Below are positions 1 to 9,549 of a stretch of DNA of 64,000 nt, in pieces. The DNA is from Trametes villosa (taxonomy: Eukaryota; Basidiomycota; Agaricomycetes; Polyporales; Polyporaceae). The stretch is from positions 1 to 64,000 of the forward strand of contig PUDQ02000010.1 of assembly GCA_002964805.2 (NCBI GenBank), given 5' to 3'. Within the stretch, counting starts at the first letter, position 1. Each line of letters opens with the position of its first letter. The position numbers were made by a program, and so were the translations under genes. The notes under the pieces were generated by a model. It worked only from the letters and a program-made list of their open reading frames with translations. It did not search any database and was not told the DNA's origin.

Positions 1-3000
1 GGGGCCAGGCAGCGCACGCACGCGAACAACGGCCCGTGCGTGCGCGCTCTCCGAGTCCGAGCCCTGCCTGCGCAACGCGAGAGTGCAGGCGCGCCGAGCA
101 GCATGTCGGGCGGGGATTCGCGGGGCGCGTGCTCGTCCTTGGCTCACTTGCTGCCACTCTCTGGCGCGTCACCCGTGCCCTCGGCGCGCGTGCGTGCAGA
201 AGAGCAGGATTTGATGCCGTACCCGAGGCCGTCCCCGACGACGGAACAGGCGGCGGAGGGAGGCTCTAGCATCGCGCTCGAGGGGGTACGTCTACTGCCC
301 AGTTCGTTAGCCAATGTGCGGCTTTCGTGGGCTGTTCGGGGGTGCCGGGAATGCACAAATAGTATTGTGAAATCGCGCGTACGGCACGCAATTGTTACGG
401 ACCGAATACGCTAGCCCCGCGCGAAAGACAGCGCGGCGAGGGACACAGCTCTCCGGCGCGCGGGGTACATCGACCAGAACGCCGACACGGCCGCCCTCGA
501 AACATCCGCCGCGACCATGCAGCCTCGACGCGCTCACCCGATGCTCCGAGGAACGCAGGACGTGCCCCGCCGTCGAGGCTGCATGTCGGGGTGAGCGGGG
601 CAAGCACCTGCGCGGCCTCCGCACGACGGCGCGCCCGCACGGAGTTCGAGTCGGCTCCGAGCACGGAAGCACGCCAAACACGCACCGTATTCCCGGCGCG
701 CGCGCGCACGCACTTGTGCGGCGGTGCGCGGCGGCGGAGCGGGCACACAGGGGCGCGTACCTCAAATGGCGCAGCGGGCGGTCGCGTCGGCGGGCCTCCA
801 CGCTCGTTTCCGCATCGCACCGAACTGTCAGTATCATTTCGGCTCGGACGACGGCGACACTCACGGAGCGTGCGTATTCTGGCTGCAGCGCGTTGTCGGT
901 CGTCTCCGCGGGGTCGTCCAAGCCTCAGTACGAGCGGGAGGCCCGCGTCGTGTGCAGGCACGCGGCTGTCGATGCGCACCGTGCGTTTGCGCGAAATAGA
1001 GCTGCGCAATGTGCGAGGAGACGACGGCAGCCTGGGAGATCGCGTGCACCAAACGGCGCCGCGAGAGGACGCGCGGGACGGCCGAAATTCGCATTCTCGT
1101 GGATCGACCCATGGAAACACCCCGAATCGCCATAACTTCGTTCGGCTCGGATCCACGCGAAACTCGCCGAGCACGTACGTCCTGGTCCGTATATGGCGGC
1201 CATCGCGCTCGCAAAGCCCCCCGTGCCTCGGCACGAGCGGGACGGCCGCGTCTTGTACGCGCACACAGCCCCGGCTACCAGACCAGGAGGTGCGAAATTG
1301 GTTCGTTCGCGCTCTGCTGAACACGGCAGGACGGCGGCATAGACTCACTCGTGCGCGCAGACCACAAGGCGCCGCGGGAGAACGCACGGGCGGGCGGCGG
1401 CGCGCGTTTCTTCGGATCGCCCCATGAAATCGCCCAAATGTGTCAGATATTTTTCGGCTCGGATCGCCGCGAGACTCACGGGGCGCATACACCCTGGTTC
1501 GTGCATATCGGGCATCGTGCTCGCGAAGTCGGCGGCGTCTTGGTTCGGGCAGAGCGGCGGCGTCTTGTGCGTGTGCGCGTCTGCGAGAACGCTGTGTGCG
1601 CGTCCGGTACGCGTTCGCGCGTGGTCATGTTAAGACGATATGGACGCGAGGAGTGGTTTGCGTACCTTTGAGATGCGCGGCGCGCTCTCCCGCGCGTGTC
1701 ACAACGACGAGCCCACCCTCGCGTGCATCGGCCCGACATGCGTCCCGGCGTCGTCTCACGGCGTGCATACTGGTTCGAGCGGTCGCCCTGCATCCCGCGC
1801 GGAGTCGGGTGTCCGGTGGAGGTCGCGCACGGCGGGTGAACGTCGGCAACGCCAATTCTTCGCGTCGGACAGCCTGCAAATTGAGCGTCGACAGATCGTT
1901 TCTCACCCGGAACACATGGAAACGCACCTGATTTAAGATGCACGCCCTCTTCGCCCTCTCGTTGCAAAGCGGGACGCTACGGCCATCGTCGGCAGTCCCA
2001 GGGTCGGCCGAGGAGGGGGAAGTGTACCTTGCGTTGTAGGCGGCACTCCGGACGTGAGATGAACCCGGCGGCGTCATACGTCGACCTCAATAGGGAGCAG
2101 ACGCCGTCCTACCGCTTTACGAGTGTTTCAGGCGGGGCGTCATCGGGGCGAAGGTGGATGGACGACGTACATGCGAGGCTCGCTCGGGCGCCTAAACGGG
2201 CGACCAGACGAGCGAAGCAAGAGTCGAGAAGATCTTGCACCCTGTCGCTGAAGGATCTGTTGAAAAGCTTGAGTAGAGTAGCTGTGCAGAGTACGGTAAG
2301 GGCACACTCCTGCTCACATTCTGCGGAGAGGGCGGCGGCGCGCACGTAGATCTGGGCCCGCCGCCACCCTTCAGCTGCGCTCAAACACCCGGAGCGCGCG
2401 CAAGCAGGGTGCGAATACCGTACTGGCGCGAAGCAGCACCTGCCACGGATCCCGGGCGTAGCACGTCCGCACGCACACGAAAACCACAGCCCCGCCGCGG
2501 ATGCCCCATGCGACTCTGTGCAGCGCGTATGGAGGGGGTTGCTGGGTTGCATAATCGATGCCTGTAGAGTGCGGACGAGTGAGCACAAGGAAGCGAGAGG
2601 GTCGAGAAGAAACAGACCGGCTAACCCGCAGAGCGGCGGCGTGCATAGGAGGAGGCCAGGCGGCGGACGAGAGGGCGGGCAGGGGCGCAGAACGCGTCCA
2701 CAAAGGAAAGCGAGCGGCGGCCAGGGTTAAACATACTGAGAGACGGGACAGTGGACCGCACTCGAGGGCGAGAGGGCGTGCACTGGTGAGGGCGCGGGGA
2801 GCGAGACGCGGGGCAGAGCGCATATGCATGCTGGGCAGACTGCAAGGCGAGGACGCGACGGTCGTCAAGGGCCTCGCGCCCTCTCAGTCTGCTCGACCCG
2901 TCCTGGGGCCGGTGGGCAGCAGCGCGCCGACGTCATCTGCCCGACCCGCGATCGACAGCCTCGACGTCCACTCGCTAGGCGCCGGATGCCCGGGAGACGT

Positions 3001-3512
3001 CATGGTCGCATGCAGAGTTCCAGCTTCCGTAGCACGTCGCAGAGGCCCGGGTATCGAAAGTCTGCCAAACCTTGTCGAACGGCGCTCGCCCCTCGCGCCC
3101 GTTTGCTCTATCACCCCACGCACCGCCCGCATGCATCAGCATCAGCATCCTGCGGTCAGGGTCTCGTACGTTACGCATCGACTCACCGAATAGCCCTCAC
3201 AGAATCGCAGATACCGACGAAGCCATAGTGCTGCTGTGATCCCGAGGCGAGGATCCTGGTGGTGGTCGCGAAGGCACCGAAAGGCCGGCGCTAGACACGA
3301 CCGGGAAGACGGACCGGGAGAAGCCAATGTCATTAGACGCCCATTAAGCCCCACTGAGCGCCTGTTCACCGGGCGCAGCAACCATCTTGGAGGCGCAGCT
3401 TTGAAGCCTTTCGCTCACCACTCTATCCCCTTTCGCCAACTGCGTCCTCCCTTCCCGCTGCGCTATCTGGGCAACGACGTGTCGAAGAAGCTGGGGAAGA
3501 AACTAGCATTCT
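1..3512. other. GC-rich unit segment with no supported gene
   Basis: Many overlapping Arg/Ala-rich ORFs occur in all frames, as expected by chance at this GC content. None joins into a recognisable or phase-consistent gene. The degenerate ~300-bp subrepeats lie inside it. Confidence 0.6.
772..1640. repeat. Degenerate ~300-bp subrepeats, unit 1
   Basis: The string TTCGGCTCGGA recurs at about 839, 1141 and 1453, spaced 302 and 312 bp. Each occurrence lies in a similar setting: a GCGGGA/GCGAGA-rich stretch before it, then GCGA(G/A)ACTC(A/G), then GAGCGGGA-like words. This looks like three old, degenerate tandem subrepeats. Boundaries are approximate. Confidence 0.6.
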
Positions 3513-4655
3513 ATGTCAACCGGAGGAACCAGCAATGGAGGGGGTGATTCAGAAACGACGCGGTATGTCGTGCAAAGGTGAGGAACTGCAGTACGGCTGG
3601 GCATGACGTCCACGCAAGGTGATCTTGGCTGACCCACGACGTGCTTTCGATCATTTCTATAGCTCGGACGTCTTGGAGGACATGCGAGTGAATATCCATC
3701 CAGAAGGGTCAGAGAGGGTCGTGTGGTACAAGGCGAGTGTGGCTGTAAACCAGGCTCGCAGAGCCGTGAAGCTTACTTCACATTGTGAAGGAAAGATTCT
3801 TAACGGACAACGAGATTCTTGAGCACATAGTGGTACGTACTCGTACCTTTCTCATAACTTTGTATTGTGCTAACCGCCGTGCAGGACAACGAGACGTCTA
3901 CGCTGCTCTGGACAATCCACCGCCCGAAACGCGGGTGGTACATCCGCGTCCGCGCCCCCTCCTTCCCCCCAGGCGTATTCATCACCCTCTCCCCAATCCC
4001 TCAAACCTCGCCCTACCATGCAGAAGCGGCGCTCTCCTTCGCCTGCCGGACAAACCTCCCCGCAACGCCTGCATCGCCACCACGAATGCGCCCGTCCGCG
4101 ATCACGAACTACTCGACGGACTCGGAGGTGACGCTCACGGGCGACTCCGTACACTCGTACCCGCCCACGCCGCCGCAGGGCCCCTCGATAGTGGTGAACC
4201 CGCCCTCGCCGCGCTCCGTGCACGCGAAGCTCGACTCCGTGTCGCTCTCGCCGCCGCTCGGCCCGCAGCAGCACCGCCGGCCGGCGCCGCCGACCGTGCA
4301 GTCCGCGGTGACGCACTTCGTGCTCACGCCGCACTCGCACGCGCACATCCCCGAGCCGGTGCAGCAGGTCTCGCTCTTCACGCGGCTCATGTCCGTGATC
4401 AAGAACAACGCGCCGAGCCACTCGTACTCGTTCACGCTCTCGCCCATCCCCACCGCGCCGCTGCCCGCAGCCGCGCCACCGACTTCGCCAGTCTCGCCCA
4501 GCGGCTCCGTGGAGCCACTCGCTGGCGGTCCGAGCGCGAACGAGACTGCGAGTGCGCCTGCGGTGAACCCGTTGACACCGACACCGCTGCTGACGTTCCA
4601 CGACCGGACGCCGGTGTGGACCGCGCGGGCGAATTCGGGCGAGAGCTGTGGATAG
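3513..4655 (+). CDS. 3'-truncated copy of the five-exon unknown gene (unit 1)
   Basis: Four exons assemble with consistent phases: 3513-3577, 3663-3725, 3772-3832 and 3885-4655, giving 319 residues starting MSTGG. Family unknown; I see no named domain. The core, from DNETS through the WTIHRPKRGW motif, is followed by a Ser/Pro-rich stretch and then FTRLMSVIKNNAPSHS. At 4641 the sequence leaves homology with the full-length gene in unit 3. The frame then adds four residues (ESCG) and stops, so the conserved C-terminus and last intron are missing. Compared with unit 3, changes in the third exon are synonymous. The first intron differs at two bases, and the third intron is 52 nt here against 157 nt. 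Whether the truncated product is made is unknown. Confidence 0.7.
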
Positions 4656-5747
4656 TTGGGCGGGACGGGGGTGCGGACCACGCACCGGCCGCGAGGGTGG
4701 GGCGGGCGCGCGAGATTGGCGGCGACCGAGAGCAGCGCGCACGAAGGGCAGCCACGGGAGGGGCAGCGCGGTGCGTGGTGGGCGTACTCGCCGACGACGC
4801 GCGGCGCGGCGCCGGAGGATGGCGGCGTTTGCCAGCCAAATGTAGGTGCCGAGCAGGTGCGTCGGCCCGATCTCGCTTACGTTCCTGGGCTCGAGAGGGT
4901 GCGGAATTAATCAGGGAGACAGTGTGGGTGGTGGATAGCTACCCGCCGCTGAGTGGACGAGGAGACCGTCGGTTTGAGCCTCGCGCACGGCGGTTCACTC
5001 GCGCTGGAGAGGTGAGTCCGCAAGCAGGTGCGTCCCTCTGTACATACTTCGATCTGACACAAATATATGTGATTTGCGGTTTACGCACGAGTGGGCTGTC
5101 CGTGCTCTGCTGTGTGGCCATGCTCGAGCACATGCACTCTGCGGGAACGTCTCAGGTACGTGATTTTGCGCTTCCGGCGTCGTCCACGCTACGGTCTACA
5201 CGTCTGCGGACGTCCCCGCGCCCGGCGCCGCTTGCTCAGCCCCCGCCGTAGCTCTGGAGTGCCTGCTCAGCTACAAGCTCGAGGACGCCCCTCCGTTCGC
5301 GCCGGGAAGCGACTGTCAGACGACTCGGGTACCTCGGACCTGCGCGCCATTGGTAGGTGCTTCAATCCGCCTCGCGGACGTGAGCGTTCGACCCCAGCCG
5401 CACGGCGGTTGTACTGATGTCAATACTTCTAGACGCGGACGTCGCGGCTCAGCGAGTGGAATCCCTCTCCGCCGCCGGCTCGCGCGAGGCGGCCTGCATG
5501 CCGCGGCGACGACTTGCTTCCTCGCATGACGCCCGCGTCACCGCAGCTCCGACCGCTCCCCATGCGCGAGACGGCGGGGCTTGTGCTCTCTGGCGCATCT
5601 TCGGCCGCGCGCGATAGTGCACTAGGTTCAGGCCCGACACTCCGTTCAAGCGGCGGCATAGACGACGATAGGACATAAAGATGGGACACCCTCGCGCCAC
5701 GCGTGTAGAACAAGAAATACGACAGTCAGGTACGCATCCTGCGTACA
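4656..5747. other. No supported gene (unit 1)
   Basis: GC-rich sequence right of the 4641 breakpoint. The overlapping ORFs have no recognisable content. It separates the truncated gene from the 3' end of the minus-strand 300-residue gene. Confidence 0.5.
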
Positions 5748-6706
5748 TTATAGCATCCTCAGTCCCAGGTCGTGCCCCGCAGCCTCCGATCCGTGCTCGA
5801 ACGCGAGCCCCGCCCGTCCTCCGTCGTCCCCGAGGTCCAACTGGAGCGCACCAAAATAGACCGGGGTGCCGTTCACTACCGCTGGGCGGATCTCCCCAAG
5901 GGGTTCGTCCACCAGCCAGTACCTGCCGCGCTTCGCCGGACGCTCCCCGTCCTCGTCCGAGTCGCCCTCATCGTCCGAGTCGATGATGCACGCCCGGCTC
6001 TTCACGCCCGCCCGAGGCAGCTTCGGGGGGAGGTTGTCCGGGTTCGTCACCGGGTGCTGCCGCGCCCGCTTCGTGTCGGTGCGCTGCGCGTGCGGCCGCT
6101 TGCCCAGGACTGCCGCGGACGGCTGGGTCGACGTCGGGTGGCTTCCGAGGACGTCCATGTTGCCGGGGTGGTGGGCGAGCGCCTCGACGACGGTGGCGTC
6201 CTCGGGAGACGGGCGCGTCTTTGTCTGTGCGAGGAGCTTGGGATTCGGATGGATGCTGACGGGGTCGCGCTCGGCGTTGGCGATGTCTGCGGGCGTGGCG
6301 GGCTCGAAGCGGAGCTCGTTCGCGTCCCAGAGGGCGCGCAGGCGCTGCATGGGCTCGACGCCGCCGCGGATGGCGCTGAAGTTCGCGAAGGGGATGTCTT
6401 CGGGCCAGCCGACGATCTTCTGCTGGTGCTCGATGACCGTCGACTTTGCGTAGCGGCGGAGGGCGTACGCGATCTCTGCGTTCTCGTCGTCCGCTGCCTC
6501 TCCTGTACGACGGTGAGTACTCCATTTTGTGGCTGCAGCAGCGTGTCCCGCGACGTACTGAACTTGCAGGTCATGTCGGCGCGGAGCTCCGTGCGGATGC
6601 GGTCGCGGAGGTTGCCGCTCGGCGAGGTGTGCTGAAGCTCGGGGTCGTAGAAGAAGAAGGGGAGCTCGTCGAACAAGGGGGACTCGGGGAGTGGCTCGGA
6701 GGACAT
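5748..6706 (-). CDS. Two-exon orphan gene, acidic nuclear-type protein (unit 1)
   Basis: Exon 1 is 6559-6706 and exon 2 is 5748-6502. They are joined by a 56-nt GTACGT...CAG intron (6503-6558), giving 300 residues. The N-terminal half contains YALRRYAKSTVIEHQ, then IVGWPEDIPFANFS, a pattern I associate with uncharacterised agaricomycete proteins (recollection, not a search). Residues about 184-197 are Lys/Arg-rich and could be a nuclear localisation signal. Residues about 224-237 are a DSDDEGDSDEDGE acidic run. No enzyme motif is visible. The spliced frame is clean and an identical model exists in unit 2, so it is probably a real gene present in at least two copies. Function unknown. Confidence 0.75.
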
Positions 6707-7769
6707 TGCGAGAGGGATGGGCGTGCGCGGGGCGTGCTCCGAGAGGATGAGTATTCGAGCGGCGTTATGTACTGATGCCCGAGCGGGTGCAAGGTGAGTG
6801 TTCGGCTCCTCGTTTTGGGGGATGGGCTACCGACCTCCGACTGCGTTTGCGGGCCCAGCAGTCTCCCGTTTCTTGCAGGAAACGTATTCCGGGGGTCACA
6901 CGCACTGCGTGACCGAGCTGTTCGCTCCCGCCTCGCAAGGTGCTGCCCTGCTGAGCTCGCCGACTTCCGCTATTGGGACGACACTCCGACGCGTCGCGTA
7001 TGATGCCCAACGCGACGTCGGAGGCCTCTGGATTCTGCCTTGATGCATCGGGCTTCTCCCTTGGTATCTCCCGCTATGTATCTCCATGTTATAGCTCAAT
7101 AAAACGTCCCTTTTCATATTCCGCTCTCAGACCTGCCGGCCGAGGATGCAAGCATCTCAGGACGTATTCAGGCTCTCCCAGCAGCCGAACACTAGCTCTG
7201 CCTGAATTTACGCCTCGCGTAACCGTTCGGGAGCTCGTCGCGCGATGGCACTGCATGCAGCATCTTGCGGGATGGGCCTGCCCCGCTCACGCGATCCTGA
7301 GAGCCCCCACCGTGCCCAATATCTTCGTCGCCACCGCAAGGAGGTCAGGTGGCACAGCTTAGCATTATCAGTTCGCGTCTCTCCGTCCACGCTGCGTGTT
7401 GCTGCGGCTGACGGGTGTTTTTTGCGAGAACTACACGGAGCTCTATCGCTCACGGCACCGGCACGTCAGTCCTCGGCCTTCAGCCCGTTCAGCCCGTTCA
7501 GAGTGTACCGGTGGGCTCAATAAACATTGCATTCGCTCCAGGCCTGGTGACTGCGCTATAGTACATCGAGCAAGTTGAGTCTCCAAGCCTTGCCTCCAAT
7601 CCTACCACGACCAGACCTGTGCAGGAGGGCGGGCGGCCCCTGCACCTCCGGCGTCCGCTGTCTGCCGTCCGAACACAGCTCCCTGCTACACAACTCCCGA
7701 AATCGAGGCCGGGAACTGCAGCAAGCGGAAAGGTCAGTTCTGTATCACCTCTCTCCGCGTCCAACGAGC
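6707..7769. other. No supported gene (unit 1)
   Basis: Intergenic sequence upstream of the minus-strand 300-residue gene, up to the inserted element. It has AATAAA hexamers near 7098 and 7517 but no gene that I can attach to them. Confidence 0.5.
7762..7769. repeat. Target-site duplication, left copy (CAACGAGC)
   Basis: Direct repeat of 8333-8340. The empty site is present once in unit 2 at 17311-17318. Confidence 0.9.
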
Positions 7770-7842
7770 GAGGGGCTTCAGTACGGGGGTTGCAACCCCC
7801 ATGTCTATTAGACATGCTGTACTTGACACCGGGGTTGGCACC
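7770..7842. repeat. Left terminal inverted repeat with nested hairpins
   Basis: It contains the perfect 16-bp palindrome GGGGGTTGCAACCCCC (7785-7800) and the stem-loop CATGTC-TATTA-GACATG (7800-7816). Its inverted partner is 8272-8332. The left copy has roughly 12 extra bases before GGGGTTGGCACC. Confidence 0.8.
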
Positions 7843-7889
7843 GCCGTACTTACATCATTTAAAAGTGATCATTAAAGATCAGTAATAAA

Positions 7890-7965
7890 TGCGCTTTCCG
7901 GGGATTGAACCGCCAGCTCGCCGATCCAGGTGGCACCGCTTTACCGCTGTGCCACCAGGGCTTAT
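7890..7965 (-). ncRNA. tRNA-like Pol III promoter core (SINE-type head)
   Basis: On the minus strand, TGGCACAGCGG (7944-7954) matches the Pol III A-box consensus TRGCNNAGYGG. GGTTCAATCCC (7901-7911) matches the B-box GGTTCRANTCC, with 32 nt between them, as in a tRNA gene. The flanks do not pair into a convincing acceptor stem, so this is not a functional tRNA; a tRNA-derived SINE head is the better reading. Transcription would run towards the left end of the element. Caution: the A-box lies in a GGTGGCAC/GTGCCACC hairpin (7929-7956), which could explain part of the match. Confidence 0.55.
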
Positions 7966-8145
7966 GGTGGGCACAGTTGTACATGCAATATATAGCTTTC
8001 GTGGGGTGGCGCGAAGAGGACCCGCCATTCGTGCTCCCTCCCCTCCCTCGCTGCGCTCGGGGGGTCCCCCGAGCCGGGAGCACTCAGGCGGGCACACTAA
8101 AGCCTCGTTCGCGCTTTTAATACAGACCGGCTCCCTTTTGGGGGT

Positions 8146-8220
8146 CCCTAACCCTAATACCCTAACCAAAACCCGAACCAAAAAACCCTAACCAAAACCC
8201 TAACCCTAACCCAAACCTAA
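8146..8220. repeat. Interstitial telomere-like CCCTAA tract
   Basis: About 75 bp of CCCTAA units and close variants (CCCTAACCCTAA, CCCTAACCAAAA, CCCAAACCTAA), which is TTAGGG on the minus strand, the usual basidiomycete telomere repeat. It is degenerate and lies inside the 563-bp inserted element. It is absent from unit 2. Confidence 0.8.
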
Positions 8221-8271
8221 CGCCGTGCAGGCTATCTCAGGTACCATCAGATAGGCGCCCGGGAACGCACC

Positions 8272-8332
8272 GGTGCCAACCCCGGCATGCCTAATAGGCA
8301 TGGGGGTTGCAACCCAGGTACTGAACATGTTG
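8272..8332. repeat. Right terminal inverted repeat with nested hairpins
   Basis: Inverted relative of 7770-7842. Its stem-loop is CATGCC-TAATA-GGCATG (8286-8302). The stem differs from the left copy at two positions that pair with each other. Confidence 0.8.
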
Positions 8333-8340
8333 CAACGAGC
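8333..8340. repeat. Target-site duplication, right copy (CAACGAGC)
   Basis: Direct repeat of 7762-7769, bounding the inserted element on the right. Confidence 0.9.
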
Positions 8341-9549
8341 TCACATTCACACTCAGCGGGGCGGTGTGATCTCGCGGGCCTCGCGGGCGAGAAGGGAAGC
8401 ACCGTCAAGTTGATGGAGGCTTTACGTGGGTGTGTCCGTTTCGTACCGACCCGGACCGCGGCCGTCCACCGTGGTCGCATACGAGTAGCGTTTTTAGACA
8501 TCAAGGGCGCGGTGTCGGCATCTGACGTCGGAGCGGAGGATGACATGTCGTAGGGGAAGCGGGGAGTGACCCGTATGGTATTGCTTGGGGATGTACACTG
8601 CTACTATTTGGCAGTTGGTTGTCCGATGCGAGATGAGAAGCACGGCGTATCTGGGCAGTCGCGAATCGCCGTCGCGCGGGAATGCCCCGCGAAGCGTGTG
8701 CGAGACGCAGCGCATGGCAATGCGCGACCGCGCGGGCTAGGAGCGCGGCTGCTACGCAACCCTAGAGCCTTGTTCGCGATCGAGGGCGCGTTGCTGCCGG
8801 CATCTGACGTCAGGACGGATGGGATCGGCCGCGGAAAAGATAGGCAACACTAAATATTCCCGGAGGTATCTTCTACTTGCTGCAGTACACATACAGAGTG
8901 TCACTCTCGCGGCATATTCTGTAAAAGTACAAGAAACAGCGGGAGGCGCACTATGCGCACCACATCACGCCCGCCGCCGCGCCGCGATGGCACCGACGAC
9001 GCGACGACCTCAAATCCAGCTCCCGGGGGGCGATCGCGCCCGGCGATATCAATCTCGGGCGAGCGAGCCTCGCGGCACAGCGAGCCCCGGCGCTGCCAAT
9101 CCCTGCCCGTCGGCGACGCGCCTTCTTCGGTCCCGCAAAGCCTAAATAGCCGTACTGGGACGTCGCCCTTCCCCCGGTGATCATCGCCCGCGCCCCCGTG
9201 CGAACCCCAGCGCCCGGGAGACGTGCGCGGACGAACCCAGGGAAGCTCGACGCGCGGACGCGAACTTGGGCTCCGCGCACCCCGGCCGCGTGGCGGGCCT
9301 GTTCCCCGCATCCCGGGCCGCCCGACACGCATCGCTCCTCGACCTCAGGCTGAGACCCCGAGCACGGCGGCAGGGAGCGCTGTGGCGGCGGCGAGCGGCG
9401 AGCGACGAGGGGCGTCGTTTGTGGGTCCGCGTGCTGCACGCACTGCACGGACACCCGTCCGGGGCGTGCAGCGGCAGCCTTCCCCGGATCGTGCACGTAC
9501 AGCACGGCGACGTGCTCACCCGCATATGCATCGTCCCCTGGGTGTACCG
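8341..9549. other. No supported gene (unit 1)
   Basis: GC-rich DNA up to the unit 1/unit 2 boundary. The ORFs overlap in several frames and are not recognisable. Confidence 0.5.

Larger units (their letters stand above)
7770..8332. mobile_element. 563-bp hairpin-rich MITE-like insertion with 8-bp target duplication
   Basis: Unit 2 has one CAACGAGC (17311-17318). Unit 1 has it twice, at 7762-7769 and 8333-8340, flanking 563 extra bases. That defines an insertion with an 8-bp target-site duplication, the size typical of hAT-class DNA transposons. The ends form inverted repeats (about 7770-7842 and 8272-8332) sharing TTCAGTAC, GGGTTGCAACCCCC and GGGGTTGGCACC. There is no transposase ORF, so it is non-autonomous. 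The interior holds a tRNA-like Pol III promoter and a degenerate CCCTAA tract, annotated separately. Assignment to hAT rests on target-site length only; the outermost 7 bases of the two ends match poorly. Confidence 0.85.
1..9549. repeat. Tandem array unit 1 (9549 bp)
   Basis: The sequence from position 1 recurs at 9550 and again at 18528 in the same orientation, so this is the first visible unit of a head-to-tail array. The array probably continues left of the window. Unit 1 is 571 bp longer than unit 2 because of one insertion plus its target duplication (7770-8340). The translated ORFs of units 1 and 2 are otherwise the same except for changes traceable to two substitutions (7036/16585 and 8812/17790), so the duplication or its last homogenisation is recent. 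The unit carries one truncated five-exon gene and one 300-residue minus-strand gene. Confidence 0.97.

Noticed and set aside
392..1492. Long Arg-rich ORFs on both strands (up to 365 residues) in each array unit
   Set aside because: Several frames are open at once over the same GC-rich DNA, with Arg/Ala/Pro-rich, low-information translations. This is the signature of chance ORFs at high GC.
3870..4742. 290-residue minus-strand Arg-rich ORF
   Set aside because: Antisense shadow of the large exon of the five-exon gene; composition follows the complementary codon bias.
3785..5251. 488-residue plus-strand ORF through the truncated gene and beyond
   Set aside because: It begins at a GTG, reads through the third intron into the wrong frame of the next exon, and continues past the 4641 breakpoint. 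The spliced model in the other frame has paralogue support.
7890..7965. A genuine tRNA gene
   Set aside because: A-box and B-box are present, but the 5' and 3' flanks cannot form an acceptor stem and the A-box lies in a local hairpin. A SINE-type relic is more likely.
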